Source of the DNA: Hyphococcus sp.
GTDB taxonomy: Bacteria > Pseudomonadota > Alphaproteobacteria > Caulobacterales > Parvularculaceae
Length of the DNA stretch: 8,625 nt
Assembly: GCA_021604605.1 (NCBI GenBank)
Contig: BQJH01000115.1
Span: forward strand, 1-8,625
Direction: 5' to 3'
The position numbers and the translations under genes are program-made. The stretch's first letter is position 1. Each line of letters begins with the position of its first letter. The notes beneath the pieces were generated by a model that was given only the letters and a program-made list of their open reading frames with translations, did not search any database and was not told the DNA's origin. Shown one piece after another: positions 1-7,107 of this stretch.

Positions 1-10
1 TACGGGCATT

Positions 11-472
11 ATGGAACTAACAAAATCACATATTGATATTCTGGATGTCATTCAAAATGACGCCACTGCAACACTGGAACAAATCGCCAGCGCCGCAGGG
101 GTTTCTCAAACAACCCTTTGGCGTCGGCTGAAAGAGCTTGAAGCCAACAAAGTTATCCGCGAACGGGTCACCATCTTAAACCCGGAGGAAACCGGCCATA
201 CGGTTTGCGCCTTTGTCTATGTCAACATTGCCTCTCACGACAACAAACACAGAACCTCATTTGAAAAGCTCGTCGATACAACACCGGAAATTATGCAGTG
301 TTTTTCTATTACGGGGCCAAATGATTACATTTTGAATGTCCGCGTACGCGACATTAAAGCTTATGAAGTTTTACTGATGGACAAAATATTGTCCCACCCT
401 AGTGTTGCCTCAGCCTCTTCCAATATTGTATTGCGAGAGCACAAATTCACGACCAAGCTTGAGTTGAAATAA
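11..472 (+). CDS. Lrp/AsnC-family transcriptional regulator
   Basis: A 153-residue protein of normal length for the Lrp/AsnC (feast/famine) family. Residues 1-16 form the usual first helix (ELTKSHIDILDVIQND). A winged helix-turn-helix follows at about 20-52, with VSQTTLWRRLKELE as the recognition helix. From about 64 to 145 lies the RAM effector-binding and oligomerisation domain, with the typical ITGPNDYIL turn at 100-108. Such proteins bind DNA as dimers or octamers and usually sense amino acids. The next gene, an aminotransferase, starts 29 bases downstream on the same strand, so it is the obvious candidate target, along with the regulator's own promoter; this is inference. Only ten bases precede the ATG and the frame is open through them, so an upstream start cannot be excluded, although the N-terminus already matches the family. 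The promoter lies outside the window. Confidence 0.9.
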   Translation: MELTKSHIDILDVIQNDATATLEQIASAAGVSQTTLWRRLKELEANKVIRERVTILNPEETGHTVCAFVYVNIASHDNKHRTSFEKLVDTTPEIMQCFSITGPNDYILNVRVRDIKAYEVLLMDKILSHPSVASASSNIVLREHKFTTKLELK

Positions 473-501
473 ACCCAGCCAGCCATCGATAAAGGTTTCC
501 T

Positions 502-1692
502 ATGTTTGCGAACTTAGAAGCGCTTCCTGCTGATCCCATTCTTGGCATCACCAAGATTTTTGCAGAAGACCCTCGACAGAATAAAATCGATTTAGGCGTC
601 GGTGTTTATAAAACCATAGACGGCGTCACCCCGGTGATGAAAGCTGTCGCTGAGGCGCAAAATACGATCATCAGTAAAGAAGCGACCAAATCCTATACGC
701 CGCCTCAAGGCGCACCTGGTTTCGGTGAAGCTATGCTCAAACTTCTTTTCGGAGATAGCGATGTTTTGGGTAGAGGGCGTTGCACCGCTGTGCAGACCCC
801 CGGCGGATGCGGCGCACTTCGACTTGCCGGTGAGTTGCTAAACCATACAGGCGCGGCATCCATCACCATCGGCACACCGACTTGGCCAAATCATAAACCA
901 CTTCTTTCCGCAGCCGGCCTCACCATTAATATGGTTCCCTATTATGAGGCGGAAAATTCAGCGATTGCATTTGATAGTTTTGTAAGCGCCGTCAAAAAGC
1001 TTGGCCCCAAAGATGCGCTGCTGCTCCATGGACCTTGCCATAACCCAACCGGCGCAGACTTAACGCCGGAACAGATCGACATCATTATTGACGTCGCACA
1101 AGAGCGCGGGTTTCTGCCCCTGATTGATACGGCCTATCATGGCTTTGCCCATGACCTGGAGACCGATGCTTATATCATTCGCGCTATGAGTGAACGCCTG
1201 CCGGAAGTGCTGATTACCTATTCATGCTCAAAGAACTTCGGGCTTTATAAGGAACGTACTGGCGGGATTATCTATGTGGGTGAAAATGCTGAACGCGCCA
1301 GTGCTGTAAAAACCCACATCATGAATATTGCCCGCAGTAATTATTCAATGCCGCCGGCTCATGGCGGCGCTATTGTGTCTGAAATTTTGCATTCGCCTGA
1401 ACTCACAAAACTTTGGCGTGACGAGTTAGCCGAGATGACAGCGACCGTTCGAAGCAACAGAAAGCTTCTTGTTGAGACAGCCGCAAAGGCAGGGCACGGA
1501 AACTATTTCGCTCACATCGGACAGCAAAACGGTATGTTCTCACTTCTGCCAATGAGTGACGCCCAAGTTGCTGCGCTCCGAGAGGATCATGGGGTCTATG
1601 CTGTCGGCGGCGGGCGCATCAATATGTGCGGCGTTAACGAGCACAATGTTCAGCACCTCGTTGATGCCGTGAACAGTGTCGTCAATGGCTAA
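502..1692 (+). CDS. Aromatic-amino-acid / aspartate aminotransferase (class I, PLP)
   Basis: A 396-residue fold-type I PLP enzyme, full length for the aspartate/tyrosine aminotransferase subgroup (AspC/TyrB type). Visible active-site residues: Tyr65 (YTPPQG), Trp128 (TPTWPNH), Asn181 (CHNPTG), Asp209 and Tyr212 (DTAYHGF), Lys244 as the Schiff-base lysine (SCSKNFGLYKERTGG), Arg252 for the PLP phosphate and Arg372 for the substrate alpha-carboxylate (GRINMCG). Arg278 (ARSNYSMPPAHG) matches the arginine that binds a side-chain carboxylate. This predicts aspartate/glutamate use and, as in TyrB, possibly phenylalanine and tyrosine. An AAAGG ribosome site at 491-495 precedes the ATG by six bases. 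It is probably co-transcribed with the Lrp-type gene. Being next to the paa operon, it may convert phenylalanine to phenylpyruvate on the way to phenylacetate; this is inferred from context. Its stop codon directly abuts the stop of the converging paaF. Confidence 0.92.
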   Translation: MFANLEALPADPILGITKIFAEDPRQNKIDLGVGVYKTIDGVTPVMKAVAEAQNTIISKEATKSYTPPQGAPGFGEAMLKLLFGDSDVLGRGRCTAVQTPGGCGALRLAGELLNHTGAASITIGTPTWPNHKPLLSAAGLTINMVPYYEAENSAIAFDSFVSAVKKLGPKDALLLHGPCHNPTGADLTPEQIDIIIDVAQERGFLPLIDTAYHGFAHDLETDAYIIRAMSERLPEVLITYSCSKNFGLYKERTGGIIYVGENAERASAVKTHIMNIARSNYSMPPAHGGAIVSEILHSPELTKLWRDELAEMTATVRSNRKLLVETAAKAGHGNYFAHIGQQNGMFSLLPMSDAQVAALREDHGVYAVGGGRINMCGVNEHNVQHLVDAVNSVVNG

Positions 1693-2478
1693 TCACTTGC
1701 CTTTCCATTCAGGCTTTCGCTTTTCCTGAAATGCGGCAACGCCTTCTTTCTTGTCTTCGGTAGAAAACAACAAAGAAAATGCCTGACGCTCAAATGCAAG
1801 ATGCGCTTCGTGGGGCATGTCAAACGCAGCATTCACGACCGCTTTCGCTTGCTGCATGGCCAATGGCGCCCGCGAGGCAATGTCAGTTGCAAGTTCCACG
1901 GCTCGTTCGGTTGCTTTGCCGGGATCTGTAAGTTCAGCAACAAGACCGTAGGAAACAGCCTCTTCTGCCGTAATCGGCTTGCCGGTCAGCACCATTTGCA
2001 TCGCGCGAGCGCGACCGACAAGGCGCGCCAGTGTCGCCCCGCCACCGGCACCCGGAATAATACCAAGGTTAGTTTCCGGTTGGCCAAATTTTGCTTCTTT
2101 CGAAGCCACTGCAATATCGCAGCACAACAACAGCTCATTGCCCGCACCAAGACACCAGCCCTCAACCGCAGCGACAACCGGCTTCCGCGTCGCGCGAATG
2201 CGCTTCCACATGGATGGCCGGACATCAGACAATCCTTCCGGCGCCTGCTTTGGCGCCATTTCATTAATGTCTGCACCCGCTGCAAAAATCTTTTCACCGC
2301 CGGTGATAACCATCGCACGGATTGTGTCGTCCACATCCCCCGCCTCCAAAGCATCAGCAAGGGCCGACAAAAGCGGTGTCGCCAGTGCATTGCGTTTTTC
2401 CGGCCGGTTCAATTGAAGAAGCTTCACACCCGATGATGGCGCTTCCTCAAGCAGCAGAGTTGAACTTGCATTTGACAT
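1693..2478 (-). CDS. paaF: Enoyl-CoA hydratase, 2,3-dehydroadipyl-CoA hydratase type (PaaF)
   Basis: A 261-residue crotonase-fold enzyme. In the paa pathway PaaF hydrates 2,3-didehydroadipyl-CoA to 3-hydroxyadipyl-CoA, the substrate of PaaH, which is encoded just upstream. Numbered from the ATG at 2478: the oxyanion-hole segment FAAGADINEMA is at 65-75, the two catalytic glutamates are Glu115 (LGAGNEL) and Glu135 (GQPETNLGIIPGAGG), and the C-terminus is KRKPEWKGK. The segment after the oxyanion loop (DVRPSMWKRI) resembles E. coli PaaF as I remember it, more than the isomerase PaaG, hence the symbol. A TTG one codon earlier (2481) would add one residue. The ATG is preferred because it forms a TGATG overlap with the paaH stop and has GGAG nine bases upstream. 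It is the last gene of the operon, and I see no terminator after it. Confidence 0.88.
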   Translation of the reverse strand: MSNASSTLLLEEAPSSGVKLLQLNRPEKRNALATPLLSALADALEAGDVDDTIRAMVITGGEKIFAAGADINEMAPKQAPEGLSDVRPSMWKRIRATRKPVVAAVEGWCLGAGNELLLCCDIAVASKEAKFGQPETNLGIIPGAGGGATLARLVGRARAMQMVLTGKPITAEEAVSYGLVAELTDPGKATERAVELATDIASRAPLAMQQAKAVVNAAFDMPHEAHLAFERQAFSLLFSTEDKKEGVAAFQEKRKPEWKGK

Positions 2479-3962
2479 CAATCATCACTCCGCGCGAATC
2501 TCAACATAATCTCGTTGGGTCGATACATGTCTTCCCCGGTTTCACTGGCAATTGACCCTAACCCATGCACGACGCGACTGAAGCCAATTTCCCTGGCGCA
2601 ATTGAAGGGCCCGAACGGGTAGTTCACGCCGTTAATCATCGCCTTGTCGATGGCGTCTGCGTCAGCAACCTGATCTCTTACGGCATCAGCAGCACAGTTT
2701 GCTAATTGGCACACCGTTCTGAAGACTACCAAACCAGGCCTGTCCGTTAACTGCACTGCCTGTTTTTTACATAGCGCAGCAAGCTTCAAAACAGCTTCTC
2801 GCGCGCCCTCACAAGATGCAGAAAATGCTATGCTTGTTGCCGCATTCGGGTCTCTCATCCAATCGAGTAATGCCACCGGGCAGTCAGAAACATCGCTTTC
2901 CTCTCCGGCAGAAAAGCCATCTGTAAAACTGATCTGCACACCATCAATCATTAAGCAATCAGGCTGCACTTCATCATCAATGGTATAGTCAACATTGTTA
3001 TGGTCAAGAAGTTGCTTCAAGGCGGGTGCAAAGGTCGACAGGGTAATTTGTCCCGCTTCTTTAAAAGCGCTTTCCAAGAAATTCGGTTCCGGTTTTTCCG
3101 CCCCTTCACTGTAATCATAGACGCCGCGCCCGGATTTTCGCCCTAGCCTGCCAGCTTCAACCAGTTGTCGTTGCGCCAGAGAAGGAATGAATCGCGTGCG
3201 TCCATGATAAGCCTCATAGATGGAGCGAGCGGCTTCAAAATTAATGTCGTGGCCAATAAAATCGCCAAGCTCTAACGGCCCCATGCGAAATCCCGCGAGG
3301 TCTCGAAAGAGAAAATCTATGGTCGCCGCGTCGGCAGCGCCTTCTTCATAAGCGCGCCACCCTTCGCTGTAATAGGGTCGCGCCACACGGTTGACGATAA
3401 AGCCTGGCACGTCCCTCGCGTTAACCGCAACCTTGCCCCAGCTTTCCATTAAAGAGAGCGCAGATGAAGCAAGCTCCTTGTCTGTGTCAGCGCCGGAAAC
3501 GACCTCAACCAGTTTCATGATCGGCGCTGGGTTGAAAAAATGCAGCCCCAAAAATCGTGAGGGACGCATTAGCCTGGCGCCAAGACTGGTGACCGATAAG
3601 GACGATGTGTTCGTCGCTATCACTGCATTCGGATTAATCGCTTCAATCTTTTCAAACAATGACTGTTTGATGTCAGCGTTCTCAACAATAGCTTCGATAA
3701 CAAGATCAGCATCTTTCAATGCGTCAACATCAAGCACCCACTCAACGCGCGCTTCTAAGGCAGCGGCTTCGTCTTCAGTGATCTTGTTGCGCTTTAAAAG
3801 TGCGGCCGCGCCTTTGGCGACTGTTGCTTTGCCTCTCGCCAATGCCTTATCATTCTGATCGAGGACAATAACAGTGTGTCCCGCTTGCGCCGCCACTTGT
3901 GCGATCCCCGCGCCCATAGCGCCCGCGCCGCAAACAGCGACTTTCGTGTCGTTACCAAACAT
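2478..3962 (-). CDS. paaH: 3-hydroxyacyl-CoA dehydrogenase (3-hydroxyadipyl-CoA dehydrogenase, PaaH)
   Basis: A 494-residue NAD-dependent enzyme that oxidises 3-hydroxyadipyl-CoA to 3-oxoadipyl-CoA. An N-terminal Rossmann domain begins with the dinucleotide motif GAGAMG at 12-17 and the acidic residue that follows it (VLDQ, Asp35). The catalytic pair is His141 (LHFFNPAP) and Glu153 (LVEVVSG), with the conserved NRV at 191-193. A first 3HCDH C-terminal domain spans about 187-285, ending GRKSGRGVYDY. After a variable linker, a second, partial 3HCDH repeat follows from about 405 to 490 (DRPGLVVFRTVCQL, then NYPFGPFNCAREIG). This two-repeat layout and length are typical of PaaH, which is about 475-510 residues. 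The start has GAGGG at 3966-3970, only three bases from the ATG. The stop overlaps the paaF start by one base, suggesting translational coupling. The enzyme is presumably soluble and cytoplasmic. Confidence 0.92.
   Translation of the reverse strand: MFGNDTKVAVCGAGAMGAGIAQVAAQAGHTVIVLDQNDKALARGKATVAKGAAALLKRNKITEDEAAALEARVEWVLDVDALKDADLVIEAIVENADIKQSLFEKIEAINPNAVIATNTSSLSVTSLGARLMRPSRFLGLHFFNPAPIMKLVEVVSGADTDKELASSALSLMESWGKVAVNARDVPGFIVNRVARPYYSEGWRAYEEGAADAATIDFLFRDLAGFRMGPLELGDFIGHDINFEAARSIYEAYHGRTRFIPSLAQRQLVEAGRLGRKSGRGVYDYSEGAEKPEPNFLESAFKEAGQITLSTFAPALKQLLDHNNVDYTIDDEVQPDCLMIDGVQISFTDGFSAGEESDVSDCPVALLDWMRDPNAATSIAFSASCEGAREAVLKLAALCKKQAVQLTDRPGLVVFRTVCQLANCAADAVRDQVADADAIDKAMINGVNYPFGPFNCAREIGFSRVVHGLGSIASETGEDMYRPNEIMLRFARSDD
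2488..2491 (-). promoter_or_regulatory. paaF ribosome binding site
   Basis: GGAG on the minus strand within the last codons of paaH, nine bases before the paaF ATG at 2478. Together with the TGATG stop/start overlap it supports that ATG over the TTG at 2481. Confidence 0.65.
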
Positions 3963-3978
3963 TATCCCTCAAATGCAT

Positions 3979-4728
3979 TCAGCCGAGTGCGTTGCTTAAC
4001 GCCTTGTCTATTTCAGCACTCCACTCATTTTGCAAGGCGTCGTTTTTGGTGTGGCGTAACCCAAACTTTCGCAACATTTCAAATCTCGGCGATGAGGCGT
4101 CACCAAAACTTGCGGCGACACGCGGACGCCAATATTTGACACATTCTGCTATATTTTCTTTAGCGCCCTCACTTGCCAATTGCGCAAGCCCGTCTTCTCC
4201 CAGTTCGCAGTGGCGGCGTTCTCGCGGTAATATTTCCTGAAACACTTCCGCCAGCGGCTGATAAGACCCGCGTGATAACTCTTTCAACTGAATTAGCGTT
4301 GCATGCCCCATCAAAACATTCATCACAACAGCGTCTGCCCACCCTTCAATCGGGTAATGCAGAACATTCAGGCGCATATCCCCCTCACGCCGTTTGGAAC
4401 CAAGATCGTCACTTCGCTTAACGCGTGCATTCCATGGATGCACTGATTGGTAGCGCGATGTGTTGGCGCCAAAGTCACCCATAATTTTTAAAACACGTTC
4501 GCCATGGTCAAATTTTTCAAGCACGATGCGCGATGCGGCGATCCGCTCCGTAATGCCCGGGCCCTGATTAATGATGTCAGCAAACCCGGCGGCCCCCGCC
4601 AGTTCAGAATCAACAAAGCTCGCCATGATGCGCAACAATTCTGCCCGATAACGCGGCGGTGCGTTGTCCGGCGCTGTGAGCTTGCCGCCTTTTTCAAGGT
4701 AGCCCATGATATCGTTCTCATCGGACAT
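3979..4728 (-). CDS. Unrecognised PaaA/PaaC-family ferritin-like protein inside the paa operon
   Basis: A 249-residue protein I do not recognise as a standard paa gene. It aligns by eye with PaaA in two ungapped blocks. In the first, PPRYRAELLRI..SELAG..DHGE matches the PaaA helices carrying HSEIVG and DEAGHG. In the second, YPIEGWADAVVMNVLMGH..RERRH matches YPTLTWADIGAIGWLVDGA..EESFH. Against the six di-iron ligands of PaaA, it keeps Glu42, His75, Glu170 and His173. Lys72 replaces a glutamate (Glu71 is adjacent) and Gly141 replaces an aspartate (His142 is adjacent). The linker between the blocks is 15 residues longer and highly charged. The start is the ATG at 4728, with AGGAA eight bases upstream overlapping the paaE stop; a longer frame to 4785 would run into paaE. 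It lies 11 bases after paaE and 16 before paaH, so it is surely co-transcribed. It could be a third oxygenase subunit, an alternative metalloenzyme or an assembly factor. The family call is fairly sure; the function is unknown. Confidence 0.8.
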   Translation of the reverse strand: MSDENDIMGYLEKGGKLTAPDNAPPRYRAELLRIMASFVDSELAGAAGFADIINQGPGITERIAASRIVLEKFDHGERVLKIMGDFGANTSRYQSVHPWNARVKRSDDLGSKRREGDMRLNVLHYPIEGWADAVVMNVLMGHATLIQLKELSRGSYQPLAEVFQEILPRERRHCELGEDGLAQLASEGAKENIAECVKYWRPRVAASFGDASSPRFEMLRKFGLRHTKNDALQNEWSAEIDKALSNALG

Positions 4729-4736
4729 ATTTGCTA

Positions 4737-4741
4737 TTCCT
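4737..4741 (-). promoter_or_regulatory. Ribosome binding site of the ferritin-like gene, overlapping the paaE stop
   Basis: AGGAA on the minus strand, eight bases before the ATG at 4728. It overlaps the paaE TAG stop by two bases, the same arrangement as paaA/paaB. It decides the start at 4728, giving 249 residues rather than a longer frame reaching into paaE. Confidence 0.7.
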
Positions 4742-5813
4742 ATTGATCGTAATCTATGACGATCTTGTCGCTTAATGGATAACACTGGCAGGTCAGAACA
4801 TACCCACGTTCGACCTCGTAATCTTCCAGCGCGTAATTGGCTTCCATCTCGCTCTCGCCTTCAATAACTTTCGCCCGGCATGTGGAACAGACACCAGCTT
4901 TGCACGCAAAGGGCGCATCAAGACTGGCGCCAAGGGCCGCATCAAGAACTGACTGGCCGCGCTTATCCATCTCAACTTCCCGGCGCACACCGTCGAGGAT
5001 GATCGTCGCCTTGCATGATGCGCCCGCGTTAGCGCCATCAACAGGGGCGGCGCGTTTTTTTGCCTTCCCTGGCTGCGCCGAGGCAAACAGCTCGAACTTG
5101 ATTGCCGCTTCGTCCATACCATGGGCTTTTAGCGCATCAGCGATGCTCAACATCATCGGTTCAGGCCCGCATATGAAAGCCAGGTCAGCGCCTTTGACGT
5201 TGACCCATGAGCCAAAAAGTTCATCACATTTTTCACGGGTTAAGATGCCAGAAAAAAGATCAATATCGGCTTCGGTCTCCAACATATGGATGATGTTGAG
5301 CCGGCCCATATTGGTGTTTTTTAAGTCCTCAAGCTCTTCGCGGAACATGATCGAATTGGCCGACCGGTTGCCGTACACTAGTGTAAAGGTCGACTTCGGT
5401 TCAGCATCCAAGACTGTCTTGATGATACTGACCAGAGGCGTAATCCCGCTGCCGCCGGCAAAGCCAAGATAGTGTCGCGCTTCATCCGGTTTTAGGGGAC
5501 TATGGAAATTCCCCATCGGCTTCATGGCTTCCAGCGTATCGCCAATTTTCAACTCGTCATTCGCAAATGAAGAAAACCAACCGCCATCTACTTTTTTAAT
5601 GCCAACGCGCAAGGTTCCGTCATTGACGCCAGAGCAGACCGAATAAGACCGGCGCAATTCTTCCCCGTCAAAATTACGGCGAAAGGTCAGATATTGGCCT
5701 TGGGTAAATTTAAAATCATCAGCTGCATCAGCGGCTGGTTCCAAAGTAACAACAACTGAATCACGCGTTTCGCGGCGAATGTCGCTCACGCGAAGAGGAT
5801 GAAACTGCGCCAT
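4740..5813 (-). CDS. paaE: Phenylacetyl-CoA epoxidase reductase subunit PaaE
   Basis: A 357-residue flavin and iron-sulfur reductase that passes electrons from NAD(P)H to the di-iron centre of PaaA. Domains in order: an FAD-binding barrel at about 1-105 with the flavin motif RRSYS at 54-58; a nucleotide-binding domain at about 112-230 with GGSGITP at 120-126 and the terminal CGPEPMM at 215-221; and a plant-type 2Fe-2S ferredoxin domain at about 265-357. Cluster ligands are Cys304, Cys309 and Cys312 (CKAGVCSTC) and Cys342. The C-terminal ferredoxin order and the length match PaaE. The start at 5813 lies 24 bases after the paaD stop, the largest gap in the operon. Its ribosome site is poor (only a GGA about ten bases upstream), so translation may depend on readthrough coupling or be weaker than for its neighbours. 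Confidence 0.95.
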   Translation of the reverse strand: MAQFHPLRVSDIRRETRDSVVVTLEPAADAADDFKFTQGQYLTFRRNFDGEELRRSYSVCSGVNDGTLRVGIKKVDGGWFSSFANDELKIGDTLEAMKPMGNFHSPLKPDEARHYLGFAGGSGITPLVSIIKTVLDAEPKSTFTLVYGNRSANSIMFREELEDLKNTNMGRLNIIHMLETEADIDLFSGILTREKCDELFGSWVNVKGADLAFICGPEPMMLSIADALKAHGMDEAAIKFELFASAQPGKAKKRAAPVDGANAGASCKATIILDGVRREVEMDKRGQSVLDAALGASLDAPFACKAGVCSTCRAKVIEGESEMEANYALEDYEVERGYVLTCQCYPLSDKIVIDYDQ

Positions 5814-5837
5814 AAATAAAAATCCGGGTCTTTGTGG

Positions 5838-6344
5838 TTAAAAGCTTTTGAAATAATCAAACGGTTCGAGGCAGGTCTTGCATCGGTAATGCGCCTTGCA
5901 TGGCGTGGAGCCAAACTGGCTGACACACTCCGTATCAACAGCGCCGCAATGCGGGCATGTGACGTTTACTGAAGATGGTAGTTTCAATGCGCCTGCACAC
6001 GAAGCGCCGTCAACTGGCGGAGCAATACCGTAGGCTTTTAGTTTTTCGCGGCCAGCAGCGCTGATCCATTTCGTGGTCCAGGCGGGCGAAAGCTGGGTCT
6101 CGATCTTGATTTTCTCAATGCCTTGGCGGCGCAACGCTTCTTCAATTTCAAAAGAAATAACCGCCGTGGCCGGACAGCCTGAATAGGTAGGCGTCACCGT
6201 GACCAGTAACGCATCATCTTGCCACCGGGCTTCCCGAACAATACCGAGATCAACCACCGAGACGACAGGAATTTCAGGATCCGGTACATCGTTGAGCCAT
6301 CGCCAAATATCGTCGATCGAAGGTTTTGCCGCCGCCAGTGACAT
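5838..6344 (-). CDS. paaD: Phenylacetyl-CoA epoxidase maturation protein PaaD
   Basis: A 168-residue protein, the usual PaaD length. The N-terminal MIP18/DUF59 domain (about 8-100) carries the conserved PDPEIP at 21-26, VVDLGIV at 30-36 and the cysteine of SGCPAT (Cys57). The C-terminal part is a zinc-ribbon-like module with Cys130 and Cys133 (CPHC), Cys155 and Cys158 (CKTC), plus Cys140 and Cys149, ending EPFDYFKSF. PaaD belongs to the same family as SufT-type iron-sulfur assembly factors and is thought to help mature the PaaE or PaaA metal centres. The chosen ATG at 6344 lies four bases after the paaC stop. A longer frame to 6455 exists, but it would overlap paaC by over 100 bases and its extra residues look like out-of-frame paaC, so it was rejected. 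The coding region ends 24 bases before paaE. Confidence 0.93.
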   Translation of the reverse strand: MSLAAAKPSIDDIWRWLNDVPDPEIPVVSVVDLGIVREARWQDDALLVTVTPTYSGCPATAVISFEIEEALRRQGIEKIKIETQLSPAWTTKWISAAGREKLKAYGIAPPVDGASCAGALKLPSSVNVTCPHCGAVDTECVSQFGSTPCKAHYRCKTCLEPFDYFKSF

Positions 6345-6346
6345 CA

Positions 6347-6353
6347 GATCACC
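6347..6353 (-). promoter_or_regulatory. paaD ribosome binding site of the GGTGATC type
   Basis: GGTGATC on the minus strand, two bases before the paaD ATG at 6344. It complements the GAUCACC part of the 16S rRNA 3' tail, upstream of the usual CCUCC core. Because the pairing is shifted along the tail, the short distance still places the ribosome correctly. The site contains the paaC TGA stop. It supports the 168-residue PaaD start. Confidence 0.5.
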
Positions 6354-7107
6354 ATGCAGCGTCAGGGTATGCGCGCGGAAGAGACTGCATCTCCGCAAGA
6401 AGGTATCCGAAGTCTTCTGTATGAATTCCCTTTTTTCCGCCCTGACGCATACCAACGCCTTCGGGAATGGTCAGCGTCGCTTCGCGCAAAGCCGTTTGTA
6501 TATAAGACGCATATTGATCGCTGATTGCAGACCCGTCTGGGATAACATTCTCTTTCCCTAAAGATGTCTCAACGTCACCCGCACTGGTTAACTCGCCAGT
6601 AAACCGCCACAGGTCGTCCAGCGCTGTTTGCATGCGGTCATGACTTTCCTGACTGCCATCGCCAAGTCGGATCAGCAGATCTGTTGACCGTTCTAGATGA
6701 TACGCAGCTTCCTTCTCTGACTTTTCAGCGATCTCGGCAACGCGCTTATTCGATGAATTTGTCAGCGCGGCCAGCATTGGGTGATGCCAGGCGTCAAACA
6801 AAAACTGACGCATCATGGTCTGAGCGTAATCACCATTGGGCTGTTCAACCAGAAGGCAATTTCTGAAATCTCTTCCATCCCGCCTGAACGCCAAATCATC
6901 TGCGTCACGGTCTTTGTTCTCAATTTCCGCCGCATAGGATAGCCAAAGCTTCGTCTGACCAATGAGGTCGAGACCTGTATTCGCCAGCGCGATATCTTCT
7001 TCCAAAATCGGCGCATGCCCACACCAGGCGGAGACACGCTGCCCAAGAATGAGCGCGTTATCACCCATATGTAGAGTAAATTCGAACAGCGGATTGGAGG
7101 CGGTCAC
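6349..7107 (-). CDS. paaC: Phenylacetyl-CoA epoxidase structural subunit PaaC
   Basis: A 252-residue all-helical, ferritin-like subunit. In the known complex PaaC pairs with the catalytic PaaA and does not itself hold a working di-iron site. Recognisable PaaC segments: MGDNALILGQRVSAWCGHAP at 14-33, EEDIALANTGLDLIGQ at 36-51, LVEQPNGDY at 86-94, KEAAYHLERS at 132-141, LWRFTGEL at 166-173, and the C-terminal signature GGKKGIHTEDFG at 223-234 with LLAEMQ at 236-241. The start is a GTG at 7107, which overlaps the paaB stop by four bases (GTGA). The nearest in-frame ATG is at Met14 and would cut into the conserved first helix. The overlap and the weak GGGG-type ribosome site suggest coupling to paaB translation, which would keep subunit ratios matched. 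Confidence 0.95.
   Translation of the reverse strand: MTASNPLFEFTLHMGDNALILGQRVSAWCGHAPILEEDIALANTGLDLIGQTKLWLSYAAEIENKDRDADDLAFRRDGRDFRNCLLVEQPNGDYAQTMMRQFLFDAWHHPMLAALTNSSNKRVAEIAEKSEKEAAYHLERSTDLLIRLGDGSQESHDRMQTALDDLWRFTGELTSAGDVETSLGKENVIPDGSAISDQYASYIQTALREATLTIPEGVGMRQGGKKGIHTEDFGYLLAEMQSLPRAYPDAAW

Noticed and set aside
1696..1750. Possible terminator hairpin CAGG...CCTG near the paaF end
   Set aside because: The stem is only four base pairs with an 11-base loop and no T-run, and it lies inside the paaF coding region; not credible as an intrinsic terminator.
1801..2436. Plus-strand open frame of 211 codons opposite paaF
   Set aside because: Antisense shadow of a well-supported crotonase-family gene; basic, Cys/His-rich composition and no domain.
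4729..4785. N-terminal extension of the ferritin-like protein to 4785
   Set aside because: It lies inside paaE in another frame, the added residues are basic and unrelated to the family, and a good ribosome site serves the ATG at 4728.
4837..5472. Plus-strand open frame of 211 codons opposite paaE
   Set aside because: Antisense shadow; Ser/Ala-rich low-information translation, no domain and no separate promoter or ribosome site.
5814..5837. Possible promoter or terminator in the paaD/paaE gap
   Set aside because: Only 24 bases and AT-rich, with no paired -35/-10 and no stem; best treated as a simple spacer.
6345..6455. N-terminal extension of paaD to an ATG at 6455
   Set aside because: It would overlap paaC by more than 100 bases. 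The added residues do not resemble PaaD, and the ATG at 6344 gives the family length and has its own ribosome site.
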